Positions 11,731 to 23,853 of a DNA stretch of 64,000 nt are shown here, piece after piece. The position numbers and the translations under genes were made by a program. The DNA comes from Plasmodium malariae. Lineage: Eukaryota > Apicomplexa > Aconoidasida > Haemosporida > Plasmodiidae. Numbering within the stretch: the first letter of the stretch is position 1; each line of letters starts with the position of its first letter. The DNA is taken from positions 1,775,001 through 1,839,000 of the forward strand of contig NC_041785.1 of the NCBI RefSeq assembly GCF_900090045.1, written 5' to 3'. The notes beneath the pieces are model-generated. The model saw only the letters and a list, made by a program, of their open reading frames with translations. It was not told the origin of the DNA and ran no database searches.

Positions 11731-12298
11731 GTATATATATACCTTTTAAAACGAGAAAAAAGGGTGAGCAGGGCTTGAAATAAGAAAAGAACAATATAGG
11801 TAAATAATGATACGTTTTAAATAAACACAATTATTAAGCATTTAAATAACTCAGACGTCAATATATAAATAGAAACTGCCTTAAACAGCATTTAATAAAT
11901 AGCTTTTTTTTTTATTTTGTTTACCACCACCCTCCCTTCTTTTCTTTTTTTCTTCGTTTTTTTCCTTTTTTTTTTTTTTTTTCTCTTTTTTTCTATTTTT
12001 TTAATATAATTTATAATAATTATTGTTAAATACTTGATGAACAAAACAGAATATTCAAAAAAAACTTATATTAAAAAAACAAAAAAAATACGCATACATT
12101 TATGCACATGCAGATATATTGTCAAATACGCGCACGTAACACGCATGCATGGGAATGTGAAACACATATATGCATGCATAATATGCACACACATATACAT
12201 ACATATACATACATATACATATATATATATACGTATGTGTACATACAACTATAAACTATCCCTATATCCTTATCATATTTAGATCTTCACAATAAACG

Positions 12299-12502
12299 TT
12301 AAGCCTTGGCCTTGTTTGCCTTCATGACCTTTGACTCATTTTGTTTGTATGAGGAGAGCTTCTCTTCAATTTCTACAAATAAAAAAAATAAAATAAAAAA
12401 TGAAAAATCAAAATCGTGCTAAATACCCATTTTGTTAATTTAAAAAATTACAAATGCTTCTACACATGTTACATACGCTAACGGATAGAGCATCAGGTAT
12501 GC

Positions 12503-12597
<95 letters not shown>

Positions 12598-14863
12598 TGT
12601 ATGTATGTATGTATGTATGTATTTGCCTCATGCTGCTTTATGTCCACACGGGGCTTACCCTTTAACTTTCCCGCCAAATCAGCCCTTTTGTTTTCCACGT
12701 TCTTGACACTCTCATCGCGCTTCTGCTCGTACATAGCTTTCTTTTCATGTAACTTTTGTATACACGAATCTACTTCATCAAAACTCACAGGCGGGTCTAT
12801 CCCGGCTGTTACAAAATAACAAAGAATGTTCATGTCTAGTTTAAATATTTTTTGTTTATCCTTTTTATTTTTTGTTTTCTTATTTTCGTTTTTTTCGTTT
12901 TTTTCGTTTTTCTCGTTTTTTTCGTTTTTTTCCTTCACATCTGTGTTACTGTCTTGTTTATTATTATCCTCGGAAACTTGAACATTTCCATTAACTTTTT
13001 TATTTGATGGACCATTTTGCTGTTTTTTTGCCTCATCCAATTTAGCTTCATCTTGTATTTTTTTCAAATAAGCTAGCATATTTTCTATTAATGCTAATTC
13101 TTCTCTATATGGCAATAAATCAATATCCTCTAAGTCTTTCTCTAATGATTGTTTTTCCAATTCAAGATTTTTTCTTTCTCTATCTTCTTTCATCTTTTGT
13201 TGTTTCTGTTGTAATAAATTTAATTTATAACTCCTATATTGTTGTTTCTTTTCCTCCATCTCTACTGTTATATTACGTCTTTCCATAAAATAATGATTCA
13301 TTTTTTTTGAATAATTACCACGTAAATTATTAAGTTCATTTAGCTTGTTATTTTTCTCTTGATAACTATTTTGCAATTCTTTTAATTTATTTCTTTCGTT
13401 TTTCTTTTCATTTCTCAATTTGTTAATCTGCTCCCTGATAGCATCCATTCTGCTCTTCAAGGGAACTGCAAGGATGGATGTGTGTAGGGGAAAGAATAAT
13501 ACACAAAAGACAAAAAAAAAAAAAAAAAAAAAAAAAAGATTAAGTAGTTTAGATGCTTCTGTGAGGGGAATGGTACAAATAGGGGAGTACCATAAACAAT
13601 ACGCAAATTTACACACCACATAGATATGCACATATGTGTGTATATATACGTACATGTATTTATGAACGCATGTATGAGTGAATAATATATATATATATAT
13701 ATATGTATACACCACATGCACTGTTTTGAGAACACTGAGCAACATCCCATAGTATCTACTCTCTCTTTATGCCTTACCTATCTCCTCGTCGTCGTACTTA
13801 CTGGCTGCGTTTTCAATTTTGCTGTAGGAAGAGAGGAGTGGCTTGTTCTTATTGAGGGTTAGGATTTGATTGATTAATAATTTTTCTTCTTTTATTGATA
13901 TAGTTGAAGTCATTAATTTATTTTCTATTTCTCTGACTTTTTTTTCAATATCTTGTTCATTCTCAAATCCAACTTGTTTTTTTAAATTCTGTGCATTTAC
14001 TCTTAACTCCCTTTTATGTTTTTGTCTTTTTTCAATATCGTCTAAAATATTTCTTCTTTCATTTTCTAATTTATCAATTTCATGTTGAAAAGAATCTATT
14101 CTTGATACTATGTCCTTTTTCTTTTTGTTGTACTCCTCTCTTCCTTTGCTAGCGACTTTTATTTCCTTCTGCAAGTTATCCTATAACGGAAATGGGGAAG
14201 GGGGAGGGGGGAAATAGTACAACAAAACAATGTAGTAAGTGGTGAGAGTTTAACAAATAATCAATAAGTTACACGGTGAGTGGTAATACTAATGCAATGC
14301 ACCATGAACAATAAACAACATGTATTACAAGCAAATATTTAAAATGTGGAAATAAAACTAATACGCATCAAAGAATACATATGAAATGTGAACGCATGCA
14401 AACAGTCAAACAGTTATCATTAAAATGGGGGTACAATGAGTGAAACAAGAATAAAATAAAAACAAAAAACAAAAAGAATAACACCTGTAACTGTAACGAC
14501 AAATGCTGCACAACACCTAGGAGTATGTGCATACTTTCAATAATTATTGAGCTTTCAAAACTCGACAGTTTTGGTTGTTACACATTTACCATACGACTTA
14601 TTCGTTTGACACATGTACAAATCAGAATTAACGAAAAAACAAAAGACTTCACACAAAAATGGGAGCACAATATATATGCACATATATGTATGTGTGCATA
14701 CAAAAATACGTGTGTACGTATGCTTATATGCACAAATACGCGATTCTTAACACCTTACAATTTTCTTTTTAATTTCATCGATGGACTCCGATATATTCCC
14801 CAGCTTTTCATTATAGGCATCGAAATCGGGTTTCTCTACTTTTATTTTTTCTGCTTCCGTCAT
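12299..14863 (-). CDS. BFR1-like coiled-coil protein
   Basis: Four exons by eye: 14759-14863, 13778-14180, 12659-13465 and 12299-12372, giving 462 residues. Junctions are GTAAGG, GTAAGG and GTAAGC donors with TATAG, TGCAG and TGTAG acceptors, and all phases match. Length and layout resemble yeast Bfr1 (470 residues). They share the N-terminal KPDFDAYNEKL block, a SIKEEKLLINQILTLNK block, an EELALIENMLAYL block near the middle, and a C-terminal domain starting KLDMNILCYFVTAG. In yeast, Bfr1 is a cytoplasmic, polysome- and ER-associated RNA-binding protein. A similar role here is inference. Most of residues 40-290 is coiled coil rich in K, E, N and Q. A repetitive EKNEKNEKNEK stretch (about 12893-12940) is a lineage insertion. 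Introns hold microsatellites, including (TA)n and (TGTA)n at 12515-12620. The region around the stop (NESKVMKANKAKA) is basic. Confidence 0.85.
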
Positions 14864-15214
14864 CTTTTAAAATTATTATTTCAAAGAAAAGAAGCCAAAA
14901 GAGGAGAAAAGGAACGAAAAGAATAGAAATGAAACAAAAGCACACGAAAATGGAAAAAAAAAAATTTGAAAAAATAATCTTTCCCTAAAAATACAATATT
15001 TCACTACAGAAGATTTTTTCTTTATTTATCAAACACATTGGTAATTTTTATCAAACGTTATGTCGACAATGTACTGAATGCAAATCGTGTGAAAGTGTTA
15101 ACGTATATGAACTTCTTTATATAAATATTAGCTGAGAAAAAAAAAAAAAAGAGAAATTTTTTTTACAAGTAAAATTAAAACAAAAATACATTCATATTAA
15201 TGCACGAACAATTA

Positions 15215-15345
15215 ACACGAACATATAACACTAACACATAACACACGCATATAACACTAACATATAACACACGCATATAACACTAACACATAACACACGC
15301 ATATAACACTAACACATAACACGAGCATATAGCACTAACAATTAA
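15215..15345. repeat. Minisatellite, ~26-bp unit, ~5 copies
   Basis: The unit is approximately cacgcatataacactaaca plus cataaca, repeated head to tail with c/t and a/t variants and with truncated edge copies (aattaacacgaacatataac). It is upstream of the BFR1-like gene. Confidence 0.8.
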
Positions 15346-15584
15346 CACGTCATTTCACACGATCATTTTTAGCTTTGATCTTGAACAGTTGCTTCTTATC
15401 ACGCTGTGCATATACTTGTATGCACGTACATATGTTTATAACGTGTTTAACTGGGGAATCTACAAAAAATGCGCACATACGTTCGTTCTCTTTTATATTA
15501 CCAAAAACAAAAGTTAAAACATCCCTTTACATTAAAAAAATATAAAAATCATAAAATAATAAACAATTATTCTAAAATGGTTTT

Positions 15585-15644
<60 letters not shown>

Positions 15645-16303
15645 TTCAATCAGTGGATAAAAATTGCTTTCTCCTTTTCTGTTTTACTATTATACATATA
15701 TATATAAAACATAATTATGTTTCGGGGATATGTAACACCTTTCATAGAAAACAGAAATATACATACTTTTTTTTTTTTATATATTTTAATACAAATAATT
15801 AAAGAAGTAATTGTTATTACGCTTACAAAATTTAAGTTCACATCATATACATACATACATGTATACATTTAAATGAATATATATATATATATATTAACAT
15901 GTAAACATAAACGTATATATGCATACATATACAAACGATTTATTAAAACATTTACAAATATATATGTATATATACGTATATGCATATATATGTGTTTATA
16001 TAGTCATATACAATATTACTGCATTAAAGATATATGCGTACACGTAAAAGTATGCAAATGGGTAAGGGGGTAGTAGTGGTAAGAAAAAATAGTATACGGG
16101 AAGGGATAGCTTAAGCGAATATAAAAATAAAAAGGTGTTGCTATATAACATTTTAAAACAAAACATTAAGTAAAAATTCTATACAGTTAAAAAAAAAAAA
16201 AAAAAAATTATAATTATTTGTATTATATATTATATAAATATATATGCATATATATGCGTATATGTACATGTGCATAATTATTATTGAAATAAACTTCGAC
16301 AAT

Positions 16304-16343
<40 letters not shown>

Positions 16344-16554
16344 TTAATAGAACTACAGCATAAAATTAGCGCAAAATTAAACTAATCGTGCATAAAAATA
16401 TGCATACATGCATAATACGTACATACATACATACATATGAAAGTATATATATTACAATATTTTTAAAAAATTTAATATTATACCTTTATACATATCATAC
16501 AATCATATATTGTTATACACTTGTGTACATATACTTATATATATATATATGTAC

Positions 16555-16602
<48 letters not shown>

Positions 16603-17256
16603 TCGTATATGCATTAAGTTATACTACTTTTGAATTATGTATATACTCCTAACACCCGTATGTTTTTCTACCCAAAAATTTTTACTCATTGGTAAAAAAT
16701 TTCCTGTAAACAAGGGGGCAAAATGTGTACATAATAAAATATATACAAAAATATATACATATATATAAATATATATTCATGTAAATATACATATACAAAT
16801 ACGTATACATATATGTACTTATATATACATACACAAAAACATATACATGTACATATACCTAAACGTGTATATTATTTTATACTCATATCTCATAATGTAC
16901 AAACAAATAATTTCAAGTGCTTAGCTATATACTCTTGTGATAATTTTTCGTATCATTTTAACTGAACAGTATTTTAATAAAATGTACAAAATTGATATGC
17001 AGATGAATATCAACAAATTATTTTTTTTTTTGAAGTTAATTATTTTTTTTATATGTTTATTTTATTTTATACAAATTGCACTTTTCTATGTAAATGTAAG
17101 TACTAAATTTTGATTTAATCACTTGGTAATAAATTTCAGGGGACAATATAGTCTATAGTATTTTTCCATTGTTTCAAATCGAAATGACTTCTTCTAATTA
17201 CTTTATATATACATATGAAAAAAATTAAGAAATACATAAATAAAAAAGGAAAAGAA

Positions 17257-17257
17257 G

Positions 17258-17323
<66 letters not shown>
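17257..17323. repeat. Near-pure poly(dA) tract of about 65 nt
   Basis: On the plus strand only two or three G residues interrupt a run of A. Plasmodium intergenic DNA often has such tracts, and this is the longest in the window. Its length in the assembly may be unreliable. Confidence 0.9.
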
Positions 17324-18825
17324 GGAAAAATCTTTTAGCTAAAATTTTTACGTGAAAGAGCAAAAATATGGCCCATGTTCTGTAGTATTATACATTGCAT
17401 AAAAATGTTTTATGTCCACTTTTTATGCATTTTGGTAGTCATTTATACAAAGGAATAATACATAAGTACACGTACATATGTACGCATACATATGTGTATG
17501 TGCATATATACATACATATATATATATATGCCTATGTATTGTTAGCATTTTTCTATACATTTAATACATAGATCATAACCCAAGAAGAGGCCTTAAAAAA
17601 TATAATTTATTACCTTGTTATTTGTATTTTTTAAAACATAAATTAATGGATGATAAAATATACGTACTTGAAAGCTCCATTAACTTTACCTTGTATGCAC
17701 GAAATTGTACAAGTACAACGAATATATAGTAGTATACATGTATAGAGATTTTTTTTCGGATTTAAAATTAAGAAAAAGAACACCTTGTCGAACGTACGTC
17801 CGTGTATACATATGTACATGAACACATAAGTGTATACATACCTACAAACTTACGTAGGTACATACATATGTACATATATATTTATAATGCAGAGGTATTA
17901 AGCTTATGTGCAATGGTTATCATTTTTTTTTAATCTTCATTTTATAAATTGCTTGGGGAAAAAATAGTATAAAGTAAAACGAAAAAATGAAAATAAAAAA
18001 GATTACGAGTTAAATTCGCCGCAATAGTATCCATTCATTATGCCATTAATATATGAAATTCTGTCATATAAATGAAAATATATAAATCTTGCTAAAAGAG
18101 AAAATCAAAAAAAAAAAAAAAATGAAGAACGAATTTAAACAAATGTGAGTAGTACACACCTTTGTATGTCATATCCTGTTTTTAATTTAATCAACGCAAA
18201 AAAGAAAGAGGAAAAACCATTTATTTTACAAAACAGTACATTCACATATATATTATATACATATCTATATATAATATATATACACACGTAAGTAAAACTA
18301 AGATAGTAAATATTGCCATTTTGTGTATGCTCGTAAACCCATTATATAATTTTTATACTGCCATTTTGCATATGCGCGTAAACCCATCAAAATAATTAAC
18401 GTAGACACACGCAGTATACCGAGCAATAACCTCAATACGCATTACACATTGTTAACCGTGTAAAGTTATGATGAGACTACAACCTTTTACCCATTCTACT
18501 CATTCCCTTTGTGGGAAAAGGACAAACATTTGCGATTAACATTTTTTTAGAAGTCATATATTAAAAATTTGTTTTTTTTTAAAAAAAAAAAAAAAAAAAA
18601 GACAAAAAAAACAATGAAAAAAATAAACAAAAATGTCAACAAATGATACATTAAAAAAAACGATACTTTAAAACAAGGGGTTTAATTACATATCAAAATT
18701 TAATTATTTTTAAAAACGTAAAAACTTGCAAGGGGCGGAACGTATACATATACATACGAAAACGTATATATATGCGATATATGTGTGTGCATAAATGTAT
18801 GTTGTACATATAATGCTTGCAAGCT

Positions 18826-18927
18826 TTATTTATTTTTTATAAGATATATCTCAAATATTTTGTTCAGGTAATTATTTAAATGTTTGATACTGGACACAAC
18901 TGATATCTGACACCTGAACAGGACAGG

Positions 18928-18959
<32 letters not shown>

Positions 18960-20845
18960 CGACATATAATGTGTGTGCATGTGTGTATGCACACATAAGA
19001 ATATTATTAAAGAAATAAGCATACAAATAGATGTACAATTAACATACATTGTATATAAAATAAATGCGCACGTTAATTCCATCTATGTGAAATAGTTATA
19101 TATCAATTAAATATATCACTTAAAATGTACATGTTCATAAACATTACATCATCTAATAAACATACCCTTTTACTTCGTGTCGAATCTTTACTAAAATTAA
19201 AATTTTGTTTTCATTATTCGTAACTGGAAAGTGTATATATCCCGATGCGCACAACATTGATCCAATCTGGGCATAAAAGAAAAGAAATAATAAAATTAAA
19301 TATAACTAAATAAAACAAAACTAAACAAAATTAAATATAATTAAACAAAATTAAATATAATTAAATAAAATAGCACAAGTAATAACTCATGCACGAGTTC
19401 ATGCGTACAATAGGTACTTATATGCACATATTTTACACTATGCCTCTGACTTCTCCCTTTTTTTTTTTTTCTTCCTATTCTCTATCATATTTCTCTCTTA
19501 TTACCTTCAAAATGTAGAAATTAAAAGCGTTAATTAAATAGTTTAAGAAATATTTTTTGGAAAATTTTGGCACACCCATAATAATATCTTCATTATGAAC
19601 TTGTGTAAGTGCCTTCCAATAAATTTTAAAAGTTGCCTCATTCATTTTATTCTCTCTAATAAATCTTGTAATAAGGATTGGGAGTTTCACAGAAAAGCTC
19701 GCGTTCTATATCAAGAAATAAGGAGAGAGGGGGGGGGGTATAAATAATTGCATATATGTGTCTTGCGCGTTTGTAGCATTAAAAAGTGTATGTGCATAGG
19801 TATGTATGTACGTATGTATGCACGTATCTATCTACGTATGTAGTATGCACGTATGCGCGTACATATCGCGCATTTACGTGCGTGCCCTCACCGATGACAT
19901 AGGCGTAATAATGTTGAAGTAAATACTGGGAATATTGTAAAAAATGTCTGATATGGTAATAATAATTTTATAAATGTACACACTATGGCTGTCTATTTTT
20001 TCATTGTTTGCACTCTTTTGTTCCTTGATACTCATTTGTTCACAGTCTTCTATATTGATGCTGAAGAAAGGGGAAAACGGAAACGCATAACGAGAATGTT
20101 TACGTACACATGTACTGCATTGTGTGCGTTGCATTATGTTCGTTGTATGTATCTGTTATATAGATGTACGTGCTGTGTATATGTGTTTGCGCATTCGTCG
20201 TGTACAAACACATTCGACTGCGGCAAATTGCACACATGCGCAGTGCGCAAAAATATAAACATATAAGACTGCACAAGATGAACTGAAGGCATTTTTCTGA
20301 ACATGTTCATAATTTTTTCCCGCACAATATACCTGCTCAAGTTAACCACGGCTTTCGAAATATTTTTTATATAAAAATTTAGTACAGCTTTATTTTCTTG
20401 ATATTTTTGCTTTACCAGAATTGATATGATGTTATTTTTAAAAAATAAAGATTTATCTAACAAGCATGCATTAAACCATAAATCATTAATATTATTCGCT
20501 TTTTGTAAACACAAAATTTTAAATAATTTTTCATTATCATCTGTATTTTCGCTCGAATATTTAGAATTATGACTAGAGATACTGGATGATTTTTTAGAGT
20601 TATACGAAGAAGCATTTGATCCCTTACGTACTTTTTTCTTATTATAATTCTCTTCTGATGAATCATACGAAAATTTATTATTTGAATAATCATCACTTGC
20701 ACTCTCATTATCATTGTCATCTTCCTCATTATCCTTATAATTTTTCTCGTATTTCCATGCTCTGTTGTTTCTATCGCGATGCTGCTTTTCAAATTTGAGA
20801 AAATTCTCTTTCTCGTTGAAGTCAATGACTGTGTGCCTAAGTACC

Positions 20846-20877
<32 letters not shown>

Positions 20878-23853
20878 AAGCAAAACGACATGAACAGAAA
20901 TGAAAAGGAGCGATGATATGATAATATGGAGAAGATATGATAATATGGAGAAGATATGATAATATGGAGAAGATATGATAATATAGAGAAGATATGATAA
21001 TATAGAGAAGATATGATAATATGGCGATGATATGATAATATGGCGATGATATGATAATATGGCGATGATATGATAATATGGCGATGATATGATAATATGG
21101 CGATGATATGATAATATGACGATGATGTGGTGATATGACGAGTCAAGTTGTTCCCACAGGAAAATAACACACATGTGCAGACATATGCACAACACACATA
21201 ACCACGTACATATATGCACATTCACATCTGTATATATACATGCAAGTACCCCAGCAAACGAGTACCCACATAGAAGGGGCATGTTTCCCGCTTACTTGTT
21301 CTTCTCTAGAAGGCGCTTAATCAGAAAATTCTCGTGCACTTTTTTCACGTTATAGAGTGGCATATTTTTGAGCAAATAGTTAAACATGCTAACATTGTTG
21401 AGGTTGCATAAATTTAAGAATTCACAAGCCCTAGTTTGTAATTCCAAATCTGGATGGTTAATGCAACTATTGAGTATTTTTTTAATATTGAGCATAAGTG
21501 TATTATCATAAAAGACCATTTTCATCATTGCCATTAATATTACACATTTGGTATGGGAAGAGCCGAAAGCGAAATATTTTTCTAAAATTTTTAGCTGATC
21601 CTTCATGGGTATTTTGTCTTTAATCAAATATCCAAATGAACCAATAATATATGAACATAAATGAATAAGCAATTCTATTTTTATAAAATTATCGGACAGA
21701 TATTTATAGCATTTCATAGCTGCATATATCTGTACCTTTTGCTCTCCTTTATTCTTACCACTACTCGGGCTACTACCTATATTGCTATTACTGCCGCTAG
21801 TGCCATTAATATCGTTAATATTACTATTAATATTATTATTGTTATTACTGATACTGTTACTGTTACTGTTACCGCTTTTGTTATTTCCGCTTTTGTTGTT
21901 TCCGCTACTATTAGCTGCACAACTGCTACTATCACCGGAAATTTCTCGCTTGAAGGATTTAAAGTTTTTTTCATTTTGGACAAAACCTGTAATAATTTGA
22001 ACCAAACGGAACCATACCTCCTGAAAAATATACTTATGTGTAATCTCGATCATCTTATATATCACATCGAAATACCACGTAAGATCAGGCGAGAAATTTT
22101 CTGCAAGTATGGATATTTTTATTATTATTTCGTTTTGTATATAGGGATCGATATAAGGTAAATGATGAAGAAAAACATTAATTAACAATTTCCAATTGTT
22201 ATGATTACACATATTAAAAAGAATATTAAATGTTTGTAGCTTTATAGTTATATCATCATTGTTTAGTAGATTTACTAAATGCATAACATGTGCTTCAAGC
22301 ATTTTATAAATTTTTAGATTCATTTTTAATTTTGATAAACTATTTAGAATTACATAATTAATATTAGATTTCTTTGTATCAAATGAAGTTGTTATTAAAC
22401 ATATAATAATATCTCTATTTCTATCCTCTATTTTGTCATCCAAGAAATTATATAAATTTGAACATTCATATATAATTCCATATTCTATATATATAGCACT
22501 TTTTTCATTTCTAAATTCTTCTTTTCCTTTTTTATTATTTAAATAAAAATTATTTTTTGTAAAACTTTTTCTAAATATATTCTTACTCCCACTCACATTG
22601 TAGTTAATACTGCTACTGTTCTGTTTCCTCAAGTGCACATTAAAATCATCGTTAATTTTTCCCTGCAACTTTTTATACGGCTTACTAATAATTTTGTATA
22701 ATATATCGTTAATATTGTTTATAGTTGTTTGGGATAAGTTATGAATGTCATACAACTGTATCATTTGTAGACATTTTATTAGTAAAAATGGATATCTAAA
22801 TTGACTATAATAAAATCCCTCATCAATTTTTAAATTATCATCAAGTATTAAATACAATACATTTAAAATGTAATGAATGTATTTGTTGATATATTTTTTT
22901 ATTTCATAATAATTAACTTCTTCATAATTAAATGAACACTCAGATTCGATTTCTAAAATTTTGTCCACTTTTTTTAAATCATTATATACAAAATTTTGCT
23001 CATTTAGTAATGACGTTGATTTATATTTTTTTTTTAAATCATCTTTAATATTTAATGAAAACCGTTTACTACTTGAATTACTTGAATTATTACTTTCTAT
23101 TTTTAAATCATCTTTATTAAATAAGTCATCACTTTCATCATTCATACTTTTTTTCTTTTCTTCTTTTTTTCTATAATAATATAAAGATTCATATTTTTGA
23201 AAAACTAATATAATTACATATATTAAATTTAGATATGCAAATACATTGAACATATTTATTTCGTTTAAATTTTGATCTAAAAATTTAAAAATTTCCAAAT
23301 CATTTTTACTATCAAGTAGTAAGTCATGCCTCTTTTTATATATATTAGCTAAACAGAGAAAAGCTTTCTTCCTAATATTTGGTTTATATATATAATTCGA
23401 TGTTACTATATGGAATATATCATCATATAAATTTTCTACTATAAGCCCATTAATTTTTTGACTAGCAAAATGTAAAGCTAAGAAATTTACTTTCTCATCA
23501 TTATTTTTTATATCTAACTTTACAGTACTTACCATCATATTTAACATTTCATTATTTTCATTTATTAGTAATGATAAAGCTGTGTAACCACAATACTTAT
23601 CACTAAAGTTGTTACTACTTATCAATTTTATTATGTCCAAATAGGATAACGATATCCCATACCCTAATATATGACAGTATATTAATTTCCATATATACTT
23701 CTTCCTCTTATAATTTGTTATATTCTTTTCATTAAATTTCTTTTTTATCTTTATAATCTCTTGCAACACTTTCTTCTCCTCTTCCTCCCTGCACTTGCAG
23801 TTCCGTATATCGTCAATGAAACAGTATAGCCCCTTTATGTTGTGCTTGATCAT
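18826..23853 (-). CDS. AP-2 complex subunit alpha (alpha adaptin)
   Basis: Six exons by eye: 21296-23853, 20333-20836, 19892-20060, 19505-19705, 19166-19266 and 18826-18913, giving 1206 residues. All junctions have GT..AG ends and matching phases. The N-terminus (GLYCFIDDIRNCKCREEEEK) lines up with animal alpha adaptin (VFISDIRNCKSKEAE). So do the helical trunk blocks, such as KYIWKLIYCHILGYGI and YLIKDKIPMKDQLK, and the DPYIQNEIIIKISILAENFSPDLTWYFDVI block. The C-terminal exons form a shortened, diverged appendage ending SSIKHLNNYLNKIF. It should act as the large subunit of the clathrin adaptor at endocytic sites. In P. falciparum AP-2 has been linked to the Kelch13 compartment and haemoglobin uptake. 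Lineage features are Asn/Ser-rich insertions around residues 665-720 and an acidic/serine-rich hinge in exon 2. Intron 1 carries the minisatellite at 20915-21135. Exons 3-6 are short and easily missed. Confidence 0.92.
20915..21135. repeat. Intronic minisatellite, 19-bp unit, two subtypes
   Basis: About 11 copies of a 19-bp unit. The left half is gagaagatatgataatatg and the right half gcgatgatatgataatatg, so a homogenised block boundary falls near 21015-21020. It lies in intron 1 of AP-2 alpha. Because 19 is not a multiple of three but the unit lacks stops on the minus strand, it creates a long false frame (YYHIIAILSYHRHIIIS) that looks like an N-terminal extension of exon 2. Confidence 0.92.

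Larger units (their letters stand above)
9413..12298. other. Intergenic, homopolymers and microsatellites
   Basis: I see no gene. Contents: poly(A) at about 9637-9660; (TA)n with tetranucleotide (tgta)n at 9890-9990; (TA)n near 10348-10376; T runs near 10816-10834, 10980-10995 and 11100-11124; the two minisatellites listed separately; and a pyrimidine-rich tract at 11935-12000 that could belong to the 3' side of the BFR1-like gene. Confidence 0.6.
14864..18825. other. Intergenic region between two minus-strand genes
   Basis: About 4 kb without a gene that I can support. It holds the repeat at 15215-15345, (TA)n at 15597-15642, 16524-16598 and elsewhere, a long poly(A) at 16312-16340, and a nearly pure A tract of about 65 nt at 17257-17323. 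The left end should contain the 5' UTR and promoter of the BFR1-like gene, and the right end the 3' UTR of AP-2 alpha. Open frames are IYIYI or FFFF only. Confidence 0.65.

Noticed and set aside
3933..12298. var, rif, stevor or pir gene fragments
   Set aside because: No DBL-type cysteine patterns, PEXEL-like leader or long second exon. The exon-like fragments do not resemble these families.
8745..12620. Regular spaced repeats suggestive of a CRISPR array
   Set aside because: Units are head-to-tail without unique spacers, and the genome is eukaryotic.
20134..21282. Long minus-strand frame of 382 codons
   Set aside because: It joins the minisatellite in intron 1, a true AP-2 alpha exon (20333-20836) and read-through of the next intron. 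Only the exon part is coding.
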